Source: Panicum virgatum | Taxonomy: Eukaryota > Streptophyta > Magnoliopsida > Poales > Poaceae | DNA: 64,000 nt | Direction: 5' to 3' | Assembly: GCF_016808335.1 (NCBI RefSeq) | Contig: NC_053147.1 | Coordinates: 69,748,960-69,812,959 of the forward strand | Shown here: one piece after another, positions 32,632 to 49,347 of the stretch | Layout: each line of letters begins with the position of its first letter | Position numbering within the stretch: the stretch's first letter is position 1 | Notes under the pieces: generated by a model | The model's database searches: none | The model's input: only the letters and a program-made list of their open reading frames with translations | Told to the model about the DNA's origin: nothing | Made by a program: the position numbers and the translations under genes

Positions 32632-32829
32632 GTCCTGTTTGTTTGAGCTTCTCGGCACTTTTGAACCATTAGCTTTCAGAATCTCCAAAAGTCAAATGGC
32701 CTCAAAAGCCAAAAGCAAGAAGCATCCTGTCATGAGCTTTTCAGCTTCTAGCTTTTGGGGGCATCTGGCTTTTGGACATCCCAAAAGCTAGTAGTCCAAA
32801 ACCCCCAAAAGTTTCAAACAAATAGGGCC
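32632..32829. mobile_element. MITE-like element with TTGTTTGA ends
   Basis: The left CCTGTTTGTTTGAGC and the right TTTCAAACAAATAGGG are inverted repeats. The interior is a potential hairpin made of CCAAAAG and CTTTTGG motifs. A clear target duplication was not found. Confidence 0.5.
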
Positions 32830-32871
32830 AAGCAATAACCTTTATCAAGGGAGGTCGGTCGTCATCAGTAC

Positions 32872-33372
32872 CAGTGGCGGAACCAGGATTGAGTCGAACC
32901 CCGGGCCGAGTTTTAAGTATAGACGTCCACAAACTCACAGTTCAAAAGATACATGAAAATATAAACGGAAAGATAGATAACATACAAAAAGCGTCATCGC
33001 GAAGTAATATATTTATTCTTCTTCAGCAATTGATCCAAGTCCTTCTTCAGCAATTGATCCAAGTCCAGAGGTAGAAGCTACTACAAAATGAAAAAAATTT
33101 GGGCCGAACCCCGGGCCATGGCCCGGGTGGCCCGGGGTGTGCATAGCATGTTACAAGTTACATTTGAAACTTGTGAAGTCTACCATAACTGGATGTCTGA
33201 AACAACATACAAGCGAAACAGCATAATTCATTTTCCATTCATCAACACCCTGTAAGAGATTATGTTGTGTATAACCCCAAATGTTATTACATAGCTTTGC
33301 CAATTTCTTACGGTTTCTTAAAGGTGCCCTATTATATCGGGACAACACTGCTGCCAGTTGAACAGTACCTTA
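32872..33372. other. Possible hAT-like end and small tandem duplication
   Basis: CAGTGGCGGAACCAGGAT (about 32873) resembles the end of a common plant hAT family, but no partner end is present. GCCGAACCCCGGGCC-type blocks stand at about 32897 and 33102. A 23-bp unit around TTCAGCAATTGATCCAAGTC is duplicated head to tail near 33017-33065. Confidence 0.35.
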
Positions 33373-33743
33373 GGCCAGTCTCAATGCTAGTGTCATAAGA
33401 GTGTAGGTATTAAAGATTATGACACATCATCACAATTGCTGATTTGGCAACAGAGTTAAGAGGAGAGAGAGATGATCCCGGTCATCACCATGACCCTCTC
33501 ATAGCATGGTTGTCAAGTCATGACACGGGGATGACACTCCCCACTGAGAACGGTCTTCGTTAAGTCATGGCGATGGCATATTTGATCACACAACCACTGC
33601 ACTATTTAATGTTGTAAGTTGTCTATGAAATTATGCCATGACACTGTGCACACTGTGCACTGAGAGTGACTATGTCATTCTAGTGTCAAACTGATGTGCA
33701 TCTCTTGGCAAATGTCCGATGACACTTCCCACTGAGACTGACC
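33373..33743. mobile_element. Tourist-like MITE, 371 bp
   Basis: Ends GGCCAGTCTCAATG and CACTGAGACTGACC are inverted repeats, flanked by TTA on both sides (33370-33372 and 33744-33746). These are the classical PIF/Harbinger features. Inside are several GTCATGACAC-type repeats. Confidence 0.85.
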
Positions 33744-33746
33744 TTA

Positions 33747-35822
33747 GTCCTTAGCATACAATCAGTTGTTGCAGAATGATCCAAATAGGGGGGAAAAATG
33801 CAAGCACCAAATGCATGGGACTTGGCCACTAGGGACTGAACAAAATCAGTTAATGTGCCATATCAGATTGAACTGGGTCCAACTTAATGCAAAAAAAAAA
33901 AAAATGGTGCAATGGCCTATTGGGCCAAAGATTAACGAAGGTGACCAGTACATTGGGGTGGGTCAATGGGCTGAAATTTCTAAGGCACTTTCATGCCTGG
34001 TTCTTTAAATTTACCCAGAACGTACTACAGATAGAAAATTAACTTAAACACAACTACTTCATCCAACACAAGAAAGTATTTACAGGGATCTAACATGAGA
34101 AACTACTCTCATTCACATGCCCACTTATGAACCACTAGGTTCAAACTGACCAACAAGGAAAATAGGATTCTGAAGAATAAAATGGAATAGAACTTGAATA
34201 CAAATTACACGGTAAACTTTCAGCCTCCAGATAACAAAACAAGCTAATACCACCAGTGTTTCTTTATTAACGTATGGAAAATAAAACTCTCAACTCACGT
34301 TTGTTAGCTTGGATACAAATGAGATGTCCATGGTTCTAAATATAGTACAAAGAGAAGGGTTACACACACATTCTCTCGGGGGGTGGGGGGATAGCAGACA
34401 CATATACACAAATTTTAGTAAACAAACCTAAAATGACTAACAAAAAATAACTAACTGTAACACTCTAAATACTAGAAACACACGTCATAAATAATAAAGG
34501 TCGCCAATTTTTTTTTTTAAAAATCAGTCATGATGTACAAAGACATTTATCAAATATAGGTGAGAACTCTTTATGAATAAAACAGAAGACATCCAGAGTT
34601 GAAAGGATTTACCATGTCAAGTGAGTAGTGGGTCCAGCTATCTCCATCCGAGGACCTCAAATAACATAAAAGCAAAACCAATTTTCAATTGAAATTCCAT
34701 ATGAGGGTAAATAGGAAAAAATGACCATGCTTTGTTATTACTAATTTATTAGAGCAAACAAATTTAAAAAGAATCACTCCACTTTAATGGTGCAAACAAA
34801 AGGTAGACACAACAGTAAATCACATATATATACTTTCCATACATCACTTACTCATCTACAAGTTGTGGGTGGCCATAAAGCTGCTAAATGTGGGAAGAAA
34901 GGACAAAAAAACTATGGTATCTAAATTTGGCAATCACCATCCAAAACATCAAGCATAGACTAAGATTGTACATATTAATGAAGAGACCAAATGACTACGA
35001 CATGAAAGATAAAATCCAACATTAATGAAATATAGATGTCATTCTCTCAACCTACAACAGAGAAAACAATGTATGGGTTCAAACACATTAAGTTACCCAG
35101 ATAACAATGTATGGGTTCAAACACATTAAGTTACCCAGATATTAACCAGGGTACCTTCTTATGTTGGCCCTTAAGCATATAAAATGTGCACACAGCAGAG
35201 GCCCTGGCAGAATCCTGAATGAAAGAACAAATTAGAATCTTATAAATCCAAACACAATTAGATGTAGAAACAAATTAATAGTACAAGGCCTGTGAGTGAA
35301 ATAAACAACTTTTCAAGCAATACGAAAATCTGATGCATTACACCCCAAATAAGTAAAGGCTCGAGGCTAAGCACACCCACAATGCAATCTTAGACATCAG
35401 CTGAGTATATGCCGGCACACAAATAGAAAGTGTTCCAAGCATGTACAAAGATTTGCTTACACGTTAAGCAAAGTTTTACATATATGACCTTGCTTGTCAA
35501 CGATCCACAAGTCAGCAGAATAGTTAAATGAAGCAGACTTTCATGTAAATCTTTTAAATCCATAGTAAAGAGTATAATACAGGAAATGGAATGCCAACTG
35601 GCTAGTTGTCTTACAAGCAACAGAACATATCCAAATGATAAGTGCATGCAGCAAGGTCTGCAGATAGCCATCTCTTCCATAGTTGCGTGCTTCATCCATG
35701 TACTTGGTCTCATAGCTCACAGGACACAAGACAGAAACGTCGATGATTAGACAAGAGGAACCCAAATTGTATTTTACAAGGTAGATGCTAAGTTCAATGT
35801 CAAGAGCAATCAGCATCTTATT
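33747..35822. other. Intergenic DNA and 3' flank of the PRP4 kinase gene
   Basis: AT-rich DNA without a supported gene. A G-tract lies near 34378-34391. The segment from about 35380 to 35822 is directly downstream of the kinase stop codon and may contain its 3' UTR, because it stays fairly open on the minus strand. Confidence 0.4.
35066..35141 (+). repeat. 38-bp tandem duplication
   Basis: The unit starting ACAATGTATGGGTTCAAACA is present twice with a 38-bp period and no mismatch that I can see. Confidence 0.85.
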
Positions 35823-40821
<4,999 letters not shown>

Positions 40822-40984
40822 GGCGACGGGAGAGGGTAAGGGTTAGGGTTGGAGCCTCCTTCCCCCTCACCCCTTGCGAGAGCGAGATGCCGACGCGATT
40901 TTGCTTGCGGTTGCGGGCTGCGTCGGGGGGGAGGCGGAGCAGGGACAATCAACCGGCGTTATTTTTCTCTTACACCAAATTAGC

Positions 40985-41030
40985 ACCAATCAACAGCCAC
41001 CAATCACCAACCAATCAGCAGTATTTTTTT
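40985..41030. promoter_or_regulatory. CCAAT-box cluster upstream of PRP4K
   Basis: Three CCAAT motifs lie within about 35 bp (ACCAATCA, ACCAATCACC, AACCAATCAGC), about 165-205 bp upstream of the PRP4K ATG on the minus strand. CCAAT boxes bind NF-Y and work in both orientations. The Harbinger element begins about 65 bp beyond. This is inferred from motif density only. Confidence 0.4.
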
Positions 41031-41092
41031 TTCATAACAAATCAGCACCAACTACCAGTCATAACCAAATGAACTGAGTGATTATTTATAGT

Positions 41093-42528
41093 GGCCCTCT
41101 TTGGATACCATATGTTAGTGTTAGATTGTGTTAGATCAGAACAAATTAATACCTAAATACCCAAATAGATGTGTTAATTTGTGTTAGATGCAACTAAAAA
41201 AACTAGTAGCTCTAACAATTGTTTTTGTGTTAGTTTTGGTAGGGTCCACATAAAAAAAGATGAAGTCCCTACCCCTCTCTCTCCCTTTCAGATCTCTTGC
41301 GCACACACCCGATCCCCCCCCCCCCCCCCCAACCCGTCCGCGGCCGCTTCCTGGCGTGCCCTTCATGGCTTGACCGCCGCCCCCAACCCCGCCGCCGGCG
41401 ACTGCATTCACGACACCCGCTGCAGCCCCCAAACCCGTCGCCGCCGCCCGCAATCCGCGCCGCCGCCCCCAACCCTCCATGGCTTGACCGCCGCCGGCGC
41501 CGCCGCCCCCAACCCCGCCGCCCCAAACCCGCCGGCGGCTCCCCCAAACCCGCCGTCGGCGACCGCATCCCCGATGCCGGCCGCAGCCTCCAAACCCGTC
41601 GCCGCCGCCTGCAATCCGCGCCAGGAAGGTGAATCGTTTGGAAGCTTCACAAACCGAACAGTAAGTGGATTCTTCTCTCTGCTTATACTGTTACCATTAG
41701 TAATTCAGTCTATTTGGAAGGTCAATCATTTAGATTTCACTCCCAGGACCACCCTCAAGCTTCATATTTTTTTTCTTAAAAAAATAGTCAGATCAAGCTT
41801 AGAGTAGGTTTTATGCGTCCTCAAACTTCTATTAACACTAGAACCACTTAAATAAGTGGAAAACAAACTATATTTTGTGATCGTCACTATTATGTAATGT
41901 ATTCAGCCTGCACTTTTAATCGTCTCAAGCGAAGCTGAGAAGGGCTGCATGAATATGGTTAATAATTAAAAAACTTCAGTATTATTGCACCTCTGTTCTG
42001 TTTTAATTTATAGAGATATATCAAGCTGTGTGCCTTCAACCACATGGTAAAACAGCACCATGGTGCTGGTGGAGGTTTGTCATGCAACAAATTCTATGTT
42101 TTCAAGTTTCAACGAGAACATATATAGGCAGTATGGAATGCTTAGCCCATGTCTGTCATCATTTTAGACTAGTAGTACATCTTATTCTTTGATTATGTTA
42201 ATTGATTACGTCTGTCATCATTTTAGCCAAGAGGGCATGATCTTTGTTTGAAACTTTGAATGTGCGAATGGGGCTAGCTTTTTTCAGTAAAGTAGTGAAG
42301 TTGACTGCTGATGTGTTACAATCTCTGTACCAGTGGCTTCTTCCTGATGAAGCTGGCTGCTTAAATGTTGGCACGCTGCAATCTTCATTCTGCATATGAT
42401 CTTTTGGTGCTAGCTGTCTTGGTCTTTTCCTTTATTTTTCTTTGGCATTTTTACCTTGGCTTTGCACTGTGACTTCTCAATTGGATGAGCTTAGCCTGAG
42501 TGCACACTTGTTTGCAGGATCCGCGAAG
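41093..42528 (+). other. Harbinger 5' region and leader
   Basis: From the left inverted repeat the sequence passes a C-tract (41314-41330) and a GC-rich block with repeated GCCGCCGCC and CCCAAACCC (41330-41630). An AT-rich intron-like part follows, ending TTTGCAG just before the ORF1 start. ORFs in the GC block are compositional. Confidence 0.5.
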
Positions 42529-43048
42529 ATGGAGGACGACAGGTTCGATCCGCTCGCCCACGAAGATGACTATGCGGGCACCCAAGCTTGGCAATCCCAG
42601 ACGCAGCATGCCGGCACTTCCTGCGGCCGGGGCGGCTTCGACCTAAACTCGCAAGCGTCGGCGGCGGAGGGGTTTCCGGGACTTAGGGAGTACGAGAACT
42701 TCCAACAGAGCTCCGATGTCGACCTCAATCCTGCCCGTGGCCATCCATCCATGGTGCCGCCTCCCTTGCACGCACCGACAATGCCAACCTCCACCCGACA
42801 CCTCAACTTTGGGTCCTTCTCGGCAGGAGCCGGTGGCGGTGTTCCCTACGATCGCGGTGCCGGGAGCCGGCAGCGCACCACCACGCCCCCCCCCCCCCCC
42901 CCCCGCCATGCAGCGAGGAATGTCGGAGGCAGCCAGCGGGGACGTCGCCCCCATGCAGCGAGGAATGTCGGCCGTGGGTCAGCATCCGGCGCCGGCGTTC
43001 TCGACGAGAATTATGAAGAACAAATGGAGGAAGATGTGGAGGTGTTAG

Positions 43049-45373
43049 TGTAACACCCAAAGTGAACAAAGGTCAAAATACGTTTTCTGAAAGCGTAAAG
43101 TTGATAGCCAAAATTAACTTTTTTATCCATTGCTCGAATTGAAAAATGGACACTATGGTTGCGTAGATCTCGTCGAGTACATTCCGTTTGACTATTTACA
43201 TGACACATTTGGAGTTTGGATAAAATGGTTATAGTTTTTTTTAAGTTACTAGGCGGGCGGGCCCGCGATACGGGACCACAAACAGTGGCGTGCTACAGTA
43301 CCTGAACAGTACCCGACCCCACCTCCAAACCCTAAGCCACGCCCTCCCTGTGCCGCCCTCCTTGTTGGCGTGACCAGATCAAGAATAGAGAGGGAGAGAA
43401 GAGAAGAGAAGGGAGATTAGGGGACGCCGCCGTCCGTCGTTGTTGTTTCCCTCCAAAAACCGGTAGGATTTCCTCTCCTCTTTCCGTTTTCCCCATCTCC
43501 ATGGCTTCTCCTCGCTGTTCATGGTGGTGCCGCCTTGTGTGGTGTAGGGCAGCGAGGTTGGATGCAAGGAACAAGGGGGAACGGAGTGGAATCGCCGTAG
43601 TTGTCATCGTCATCGCCGTCGCCTTTGATCTTTTCAAGGGGAAACCCTAGGTGAGACATGCCCCTGCTGTAGAACTTGATTTCCCTCTGGTTTTAGAGGT
43701 TTTTAGTTCATAGGAGTAGCAGTATTAGTCGCCGTTCGGACTAGGGTTAAGGGTTTATCCTCGTCGCTGTTCTCAGCACGCTGTCAATCTGCGAGTTTCT
43801 GTTCATGGCAGTTTTTCGTGCTCTTATTGATCTCAAAAAATATTAAACCTTTATATTAGTTGGAGAAGACTTCAAGATCTTTCTGTGTCCGCAAAGAACA
43901 CCTCAATCGGATTTAAGATGAGGGAGAAACCGAAGTTGGAATCTGACTGTTTTTCAGTCTCGTAATTCTGAGCAGCGTCTGTTAACATGAAGTGTAGGAA
44001 ACCTTAATAGCAGAATTGGACTTTCTGGAAGTTAAAAGAGTTGTAGATAATTTCACAATCTTTCCAGATTGGTAAAGTTTATATTCATACGAATTTTAGT
44101 GCTTCAGTTAGGATTGTTTTAGTAGGACTATTTTAGTAGGACTATTCTGCAGGATCTGTCAGATTGTCAGATTAAGGTTCACCTCAAGTTTACCCAATGA
44201 TTATGATTTTTCCTCTACTTTTGGATAACTAAAAAGTTGTAGGTTCTGAAATTTTTCTTTCATGTGGCAAAATATCAGAATTTTTGTCAATCAGGATTTA
44301 AGTATACAAAAAGAAATAATCTGTGGTGCTGCTGTTATGTCTAGATTAGAGTGTTTTGTGTGAGGACGTTGGGTTCGAAAGTATGAATGCTTTTCTCGAT
44401 GTATTTAATTTGAAGTGTGATTGTTTTGGTGCGGAGACATTTGTGAACAGGTGATGCATCTTTGGATCATGCTTAGCTCACGTTCTCGATCTTCGGTGAA
44501 GGCAAGTAAATGTGGCAATGTGGTCCACACGCTTTGGCTTTGTTGTTTGAATTGCCTCCACTAAATTTTAAGAATCTCACACTAGCAATATAATCTGAAA
44601 TTGGAAGTTATTTGCTTTAATTGCTCTACTTTGAAGTATATAATGTTATATCTTGTGGACTATTGTTGAATTATGAAGTAGATGAAGTGCATATATTGCA
44701 ATATGTGCATTTTCACTCTTCCCATTGATATGCATTTGAAGAAAACGTAGCCCAATCGGTGCGGTAAGTATCGGTACAACAACGCACGTCGATGAGCAAT
44801 GTGGTTGCAGCTCTCACTCCTTCTCTTTGGGATGTGGGTAGAAGCGAAGTCATGCATGCATTCCATCATTCGCATATGCATTGCACCATTTGCATATGCA
44901 TTGTAGTATTGATATGAAGTTTTCATATATATATATTTCTCTACCTGAAGTTATTCATTGTCGCAGTATGATGCTTCTTTTTATCTAATTATTAATCTGA
45001 TGTTTAATCAAATTACGATTTAAATAGCTTGGTTAAAGCAGTTTGCTTGCTGAGGTTTTTTCATAAACCTCACACACTGATTTTCCCCCTCACAGGTGCT
45101 TGAGCTTGGACGTTGTATGCTTGGGATGGGAGTAGCAGCACGTGTGCACACACTTAATAGTATATGCTGAACAAATGTTGTATAATAAAATATTTGGATG
45201 TGGAGACTTCGTTGTTGTTTCAATTTCTCTTGCGTGGTTCAGTTTGTGAAATGTTTAAGTTTTTGTTAATCTATCTGAACGATTTAAGTTGCTTCCGTGT
45301 ACTCTGTTTTATGTTTGTGTTGTCGTGTGGTAATTCTCCAGAGGATTATTCTGTTTTCTTCTGGGGTGTTTCA
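43049..45373. mobile_element. Solo LTR, 2,325 bp, TSD GTTAG
   Basis: It begins TGTAACACCC and ends GGGTGTTTCA. The exact 5-bp duplication GTTAG flanks it (43044-43048 and 45374-45378). No internal retrotransposon domain is present, so it is the product of recombination between two LTRs. It sits in Harbinger ORF1. Its sequence is unlike the LTRs of the neighbouring 13-kb element. Its internal ORFs have no motif. Confidence 0.9.
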
Positions 45374-45700
45374 GTTAGCGAGCTCCGGCGGTCCCCCGGT
45401 GAGCCAAAGCCTTCGAGCTCAATGGTCTGATGCAAATAATGCTTGCTTGTTAGAACTGTGCGTAGCGCAACGTATGGCAGGAGCGTATAATGGTGCATAA
45501 ATGAGTGGTGATGGGTACCAAGCTATTGTTGACGGCTTGTTGGCTAGAAAGAGGTTGATCTATAGCAAACAACAGGTGAGGAACCAAATCGGGGTACTGA
45601 AAAACACCCACTCTTTCTGGCGATACTTGCAAGTGCACACAGGGTTTGGAAGGAATCCAGATGGATCCATTGATGCAGAGTCTGACTTTTGGATACAGAG

Positions 45701-48700
45701 TGTCACAGCACAGTCCAAATAATACCGATCAAGTGCACTAATTAACCTTTTAACTTAAACCTCCGCTACTGCACTTCACCAGTACACCCAGACTGCCTGC
45801 TATAACCAGGATCGATTACACGGGAACTCTCGCCAAAAGACGAGCACAGGTGATTACAAGCAACAACAGTTTTCAAATTTAACTTACAACCAGAGTTAAA
45901 CAAAAGTCTCCAAATTAAATTACAATAAAGTTTTACAAGCCAGAGTTACCTTTCTTAAACATAGTTCACACGCAGCGGAAAGTACAACTAGTTTGAAACA
46001 AGCTTCAAAATACAGTACGATAAATAACGTCGATGACCAAAAGATGAACTTCACATCTTGCCCACTGATGTGAGGCTCACCTGCCTGCACTTCACGGAGA
46101 AGACGGAACCCACTCGACCGTCCAACCTGGAGGAAGAGGCTGACCACTCCAGGATGCACCGATTTCCTCGAAGTCTTCCGAAATATAGCCTGCTCAGAAG
46201 GGTTACAACCAAACCCTGAGTACTCTAATACTCAGCAAGGCTTACCCGTCTATGGGTATACTTAGCCCATTATCTAGACATGCACAGCTCTTTGGCTCTG
46301 GAGTTATTTTGCTGAAAAGCTACTAATACTTGATCCTTACTTTCAATATTTTAGCTCCAATTGTGTTGATAGCTAGAAACTAGGTTTGTCTAGTTCTCTA
46401 GAGCACACATGGTTAATCATATTATCTTTTCAAGACATGCACATAAATCCATCTTTTCTCTTTCTGTCCTTTCAATCCTTACTACGATGCGACGCATTGA
46501 CCAAGGCTCTCATATCCGCGAGTCACGGCGAATCGATCCGATTTAACCTTGCAAGGTGGACCTAACTCACACGACACGTGAAAACCCCGTCGGGCCACAC
46601 ACGTCAACTGTTCCCACAATTATCCCGAAGTCTGAATCAAGCCCGCAAACACCCGGATGATGAGCCCCGCACGTGCGAACACTCGGTGAACCCGTGGGCC
46701 ACTTCACCATCCGTCAACCCTACCCAGCACCGCAGGTCGAGACTTAGAATCCGACGCAATTTAGGTAATTAGCTTACCGGTTTCGACAACCTCCTACTTC
46801 CGGCATGTGGTTAGTACTGTTCAATCCTCAGTCAAAGGGCCAACAACGGAACGGTCCTCAATCGGCACAGGCGGAGACTCACTTTCTTTACTCATAAACA
46901 TGTCCAACTTTCCCTCCGCCTGGTCTCCAATTCCCTTCTCATTGCATTATTTCTCACAACACAGCCTGAAGTAACAACCCTATATCTCGCGGGTGACAGG
47001 AAATCACCCGTCTTCTACCGAGTTTACTTAAGCATAGCGGTGCTAGCGATAACTGCACTAGTAAAGACGCTGGGTATTCTAGATTATGCATCTATGGTTC
47101 CAATCAATTCCTTGAATGTAAATGCACAATACTTTAAGTATAACATGGAGTAATTAAAACAAGGGATATGCTCCGGGGCTTGCCTTGCAAGTCAGCGGGG
47201 TTAGTGACTTCTTCGGGAGTGTGCTTGACTGCGTCCTCCTGCTGTTCTCCTGCTTGCGGCTCCTGGACCGGCTCGGCAATTAGCTTGTAGGCGACTTCGG
47301 TTTCAGCGTCTTTACGAATAAAATGTGCCATGCTTGAGACTCAAGAAAAGATGCAATGCACTGCAGTAAACATACAAGAATGCAGGGATAAAACGATAAC
47401 AACAGCCCTAACAATGGTTCAAAAGGGATGGTTCAGCGCTGAGACAGATTCCTGGTTCAAATGTCTTTTAGCCTGAAGTGTTTCCTCAAAACAACAACTA
47501 CTAAACTTGCTTCGGAGGATTAAATACAACCCTAGAGCAACATGGATCAAATATCCAGGGCTTGTTTTGTTGCAAAAACACATGCATGCATGAAAGAATT
47601 AATTATAACAATTATAAAAGAAACGAGCTTCACTAGGAACAAAAATAAAAGCAAGAACTTGACTTGCAGATATGAACAAGCCACAAGAATTTACCAGCAA
47701 ACATGATTTTGATAAAGCATGCCACATAAATTTTCCAACATTTAATGATGTCCAGAAAAATATCTATTTAACTCTAGCAAAGTAAACTAAACATAAATAG
47801 ATTTACACAAAAGTGTACAACACCAGCACATGAAATTTTTACAGTGGATTACACATGCAAAGAGTAGGTTACCACAAAAATTTCAGGATTTTTAGACAAA
47901 CAGAACAACCCATATAAAATAAACTAGCTTAAACGCAAACCATAAATTTAGCAGGGGCAAAAGTGACATTTCACCTCCACAAGAATTTTTCTTCTGAAGA
48001 TCTGGACTTAAGAAACCCAACAAAATTTATTTTGCATTTTTAGCATTTTTCCTTGATTTTATACGAATTTTGCAAATCTCACTCAAATCAAACAAAACAA
48101 AACAAAACTACCCTACCCCTAATTGGAGCCGTGGGCCCCACACGTCAGCGGCATAAGAGAGAGAGGGGGAAAAGCTCCCCTGCTCTGCCCCGGCCACGCA
48201 CGGCGGCGCGCCCGCGCGAGCACGGCGGCCATGGGCCGGCCGGCCGGCGGGGTAGCGCGAGCGGGCCCACGCGCAGGGGCCAGCACGCCCGTGGCCTGTG
48301 CAGGGGCGCGCGTTGGGGCGGCGGTAGGACGGCGGCGCGCGACGGCAGCAGCTCCCGGCGGTGCGCGACGGCGGCGCTGTTCCGGCAGTGGCGGGGCAAG
48401 GCGGCCGTGGGGATGGGCGGCGCAGCACTCAAGGAGGCCAAGCGGTCCCGGGGAGCACGGCGGCGCTGCGGGAGCCCTCGCGGAGGCAGCCCGCGACGGC
48501 ACAGGCGGCGGCAAGCGGCGGCGCACGGCGGCGGGGCGTGTTCCCGATGACGGTAGCGCACAAACTCAAAGGGGAAGGGGTCAGGGAGATAGAGTAGAGC
48601 GCGAGGAAGCTCACTGTGACCTTCAATCGGACGGAGGAAGGTCGGGGAGGGGAGCTCGACGGCGAGGCAGAGCTTCAGCGCGGAGCAGCAATGGCGGCCG

Positions 48701-49334
48701 GTGGCGCAGGCGCTGGTTCGGCCTAGGGTTGGCTCGAACGAGCTCGGGAATGGGCAGAGGAGATGGAGGGCGAGGTGGAGCGGCTTGGAACGCGAGGAAT
48801 CGAGGCACGGCGGCGAGAGGTGGCCGGAATCGGCACCGGCGTGGCAAGCGGCGGAGCTTGGGTTGCTCGAGCTCCACTGCGTGCTCCGCACGAGTGAGGA
48901 AAGGGAAACGGGGAGGCGAAATCCAACTTGGCGAGCTGAACGGCATCGGAGTGCGCTTAAGCGGCGGTCGTGGTCGTCGGCGTGACGCGTGGCGACGCCA
49001 ACGTCGATGGCCGGCGGTGAACTGAGCAAAAACAGGGGAGTCACCGTTGACTGAGATTGAGTGGTTTTTAGCTGACTTTGACCATCCAAAACTCCAAATT
49101 TTACATTGGAACGTGAAATTTGGCCAAAATAGAAGTTGTAGAGAACGATAAGAGCTACAACTTTTGTTTTGGGCGAAAGTTGATTTGAAGCTCGGATCAT
49201 GGAGAAAAACGAGATCGAACACGGCTAAACAATGTTTTACCACACGAACTCGATTAACGCCAACGATGAGCTTAAGTCCATAATTAGCGGTTTAAGCACA
49301 TGATTAGCATCGCGATTAACACTGGGGTGTTACA
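45701..49334 (-). repeat. Downstream (3') LTR of the Tekay-like element
   Basis: 3,634 bp, bounded by TGTCACAGCA and GGTGTTACA on the plus strand (TG...CA). The GC-rich part (48120-49020) gives long meaningless ORFs on both strands. It is nearly identical to 55061-58700 except for a divergent patch at about 48290-48360. Confidence 0.95.
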
Positions 49335-49335
49335 G

Positions 49336-49347
49336 CCTTCCCCCCTT
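49336..49347 (-). other. Polypurine tract of the Tekay-like element
   Basis: The minus strand reads AAGGGGGGAAGG directly before the downstream LTR. This is the expected primer for plus-strand DNA synthesis. It overlaps the end of the pol reading frame. Confidence 0.8.

Noticed and set aside
48053..49243. Long ORFs on both strands inside the LTR, repeated at 57412-58609
   Set aside because: They are in non-coding LTR sequence, are GC-driven, and are not preserved as one frame between the two LTRs.
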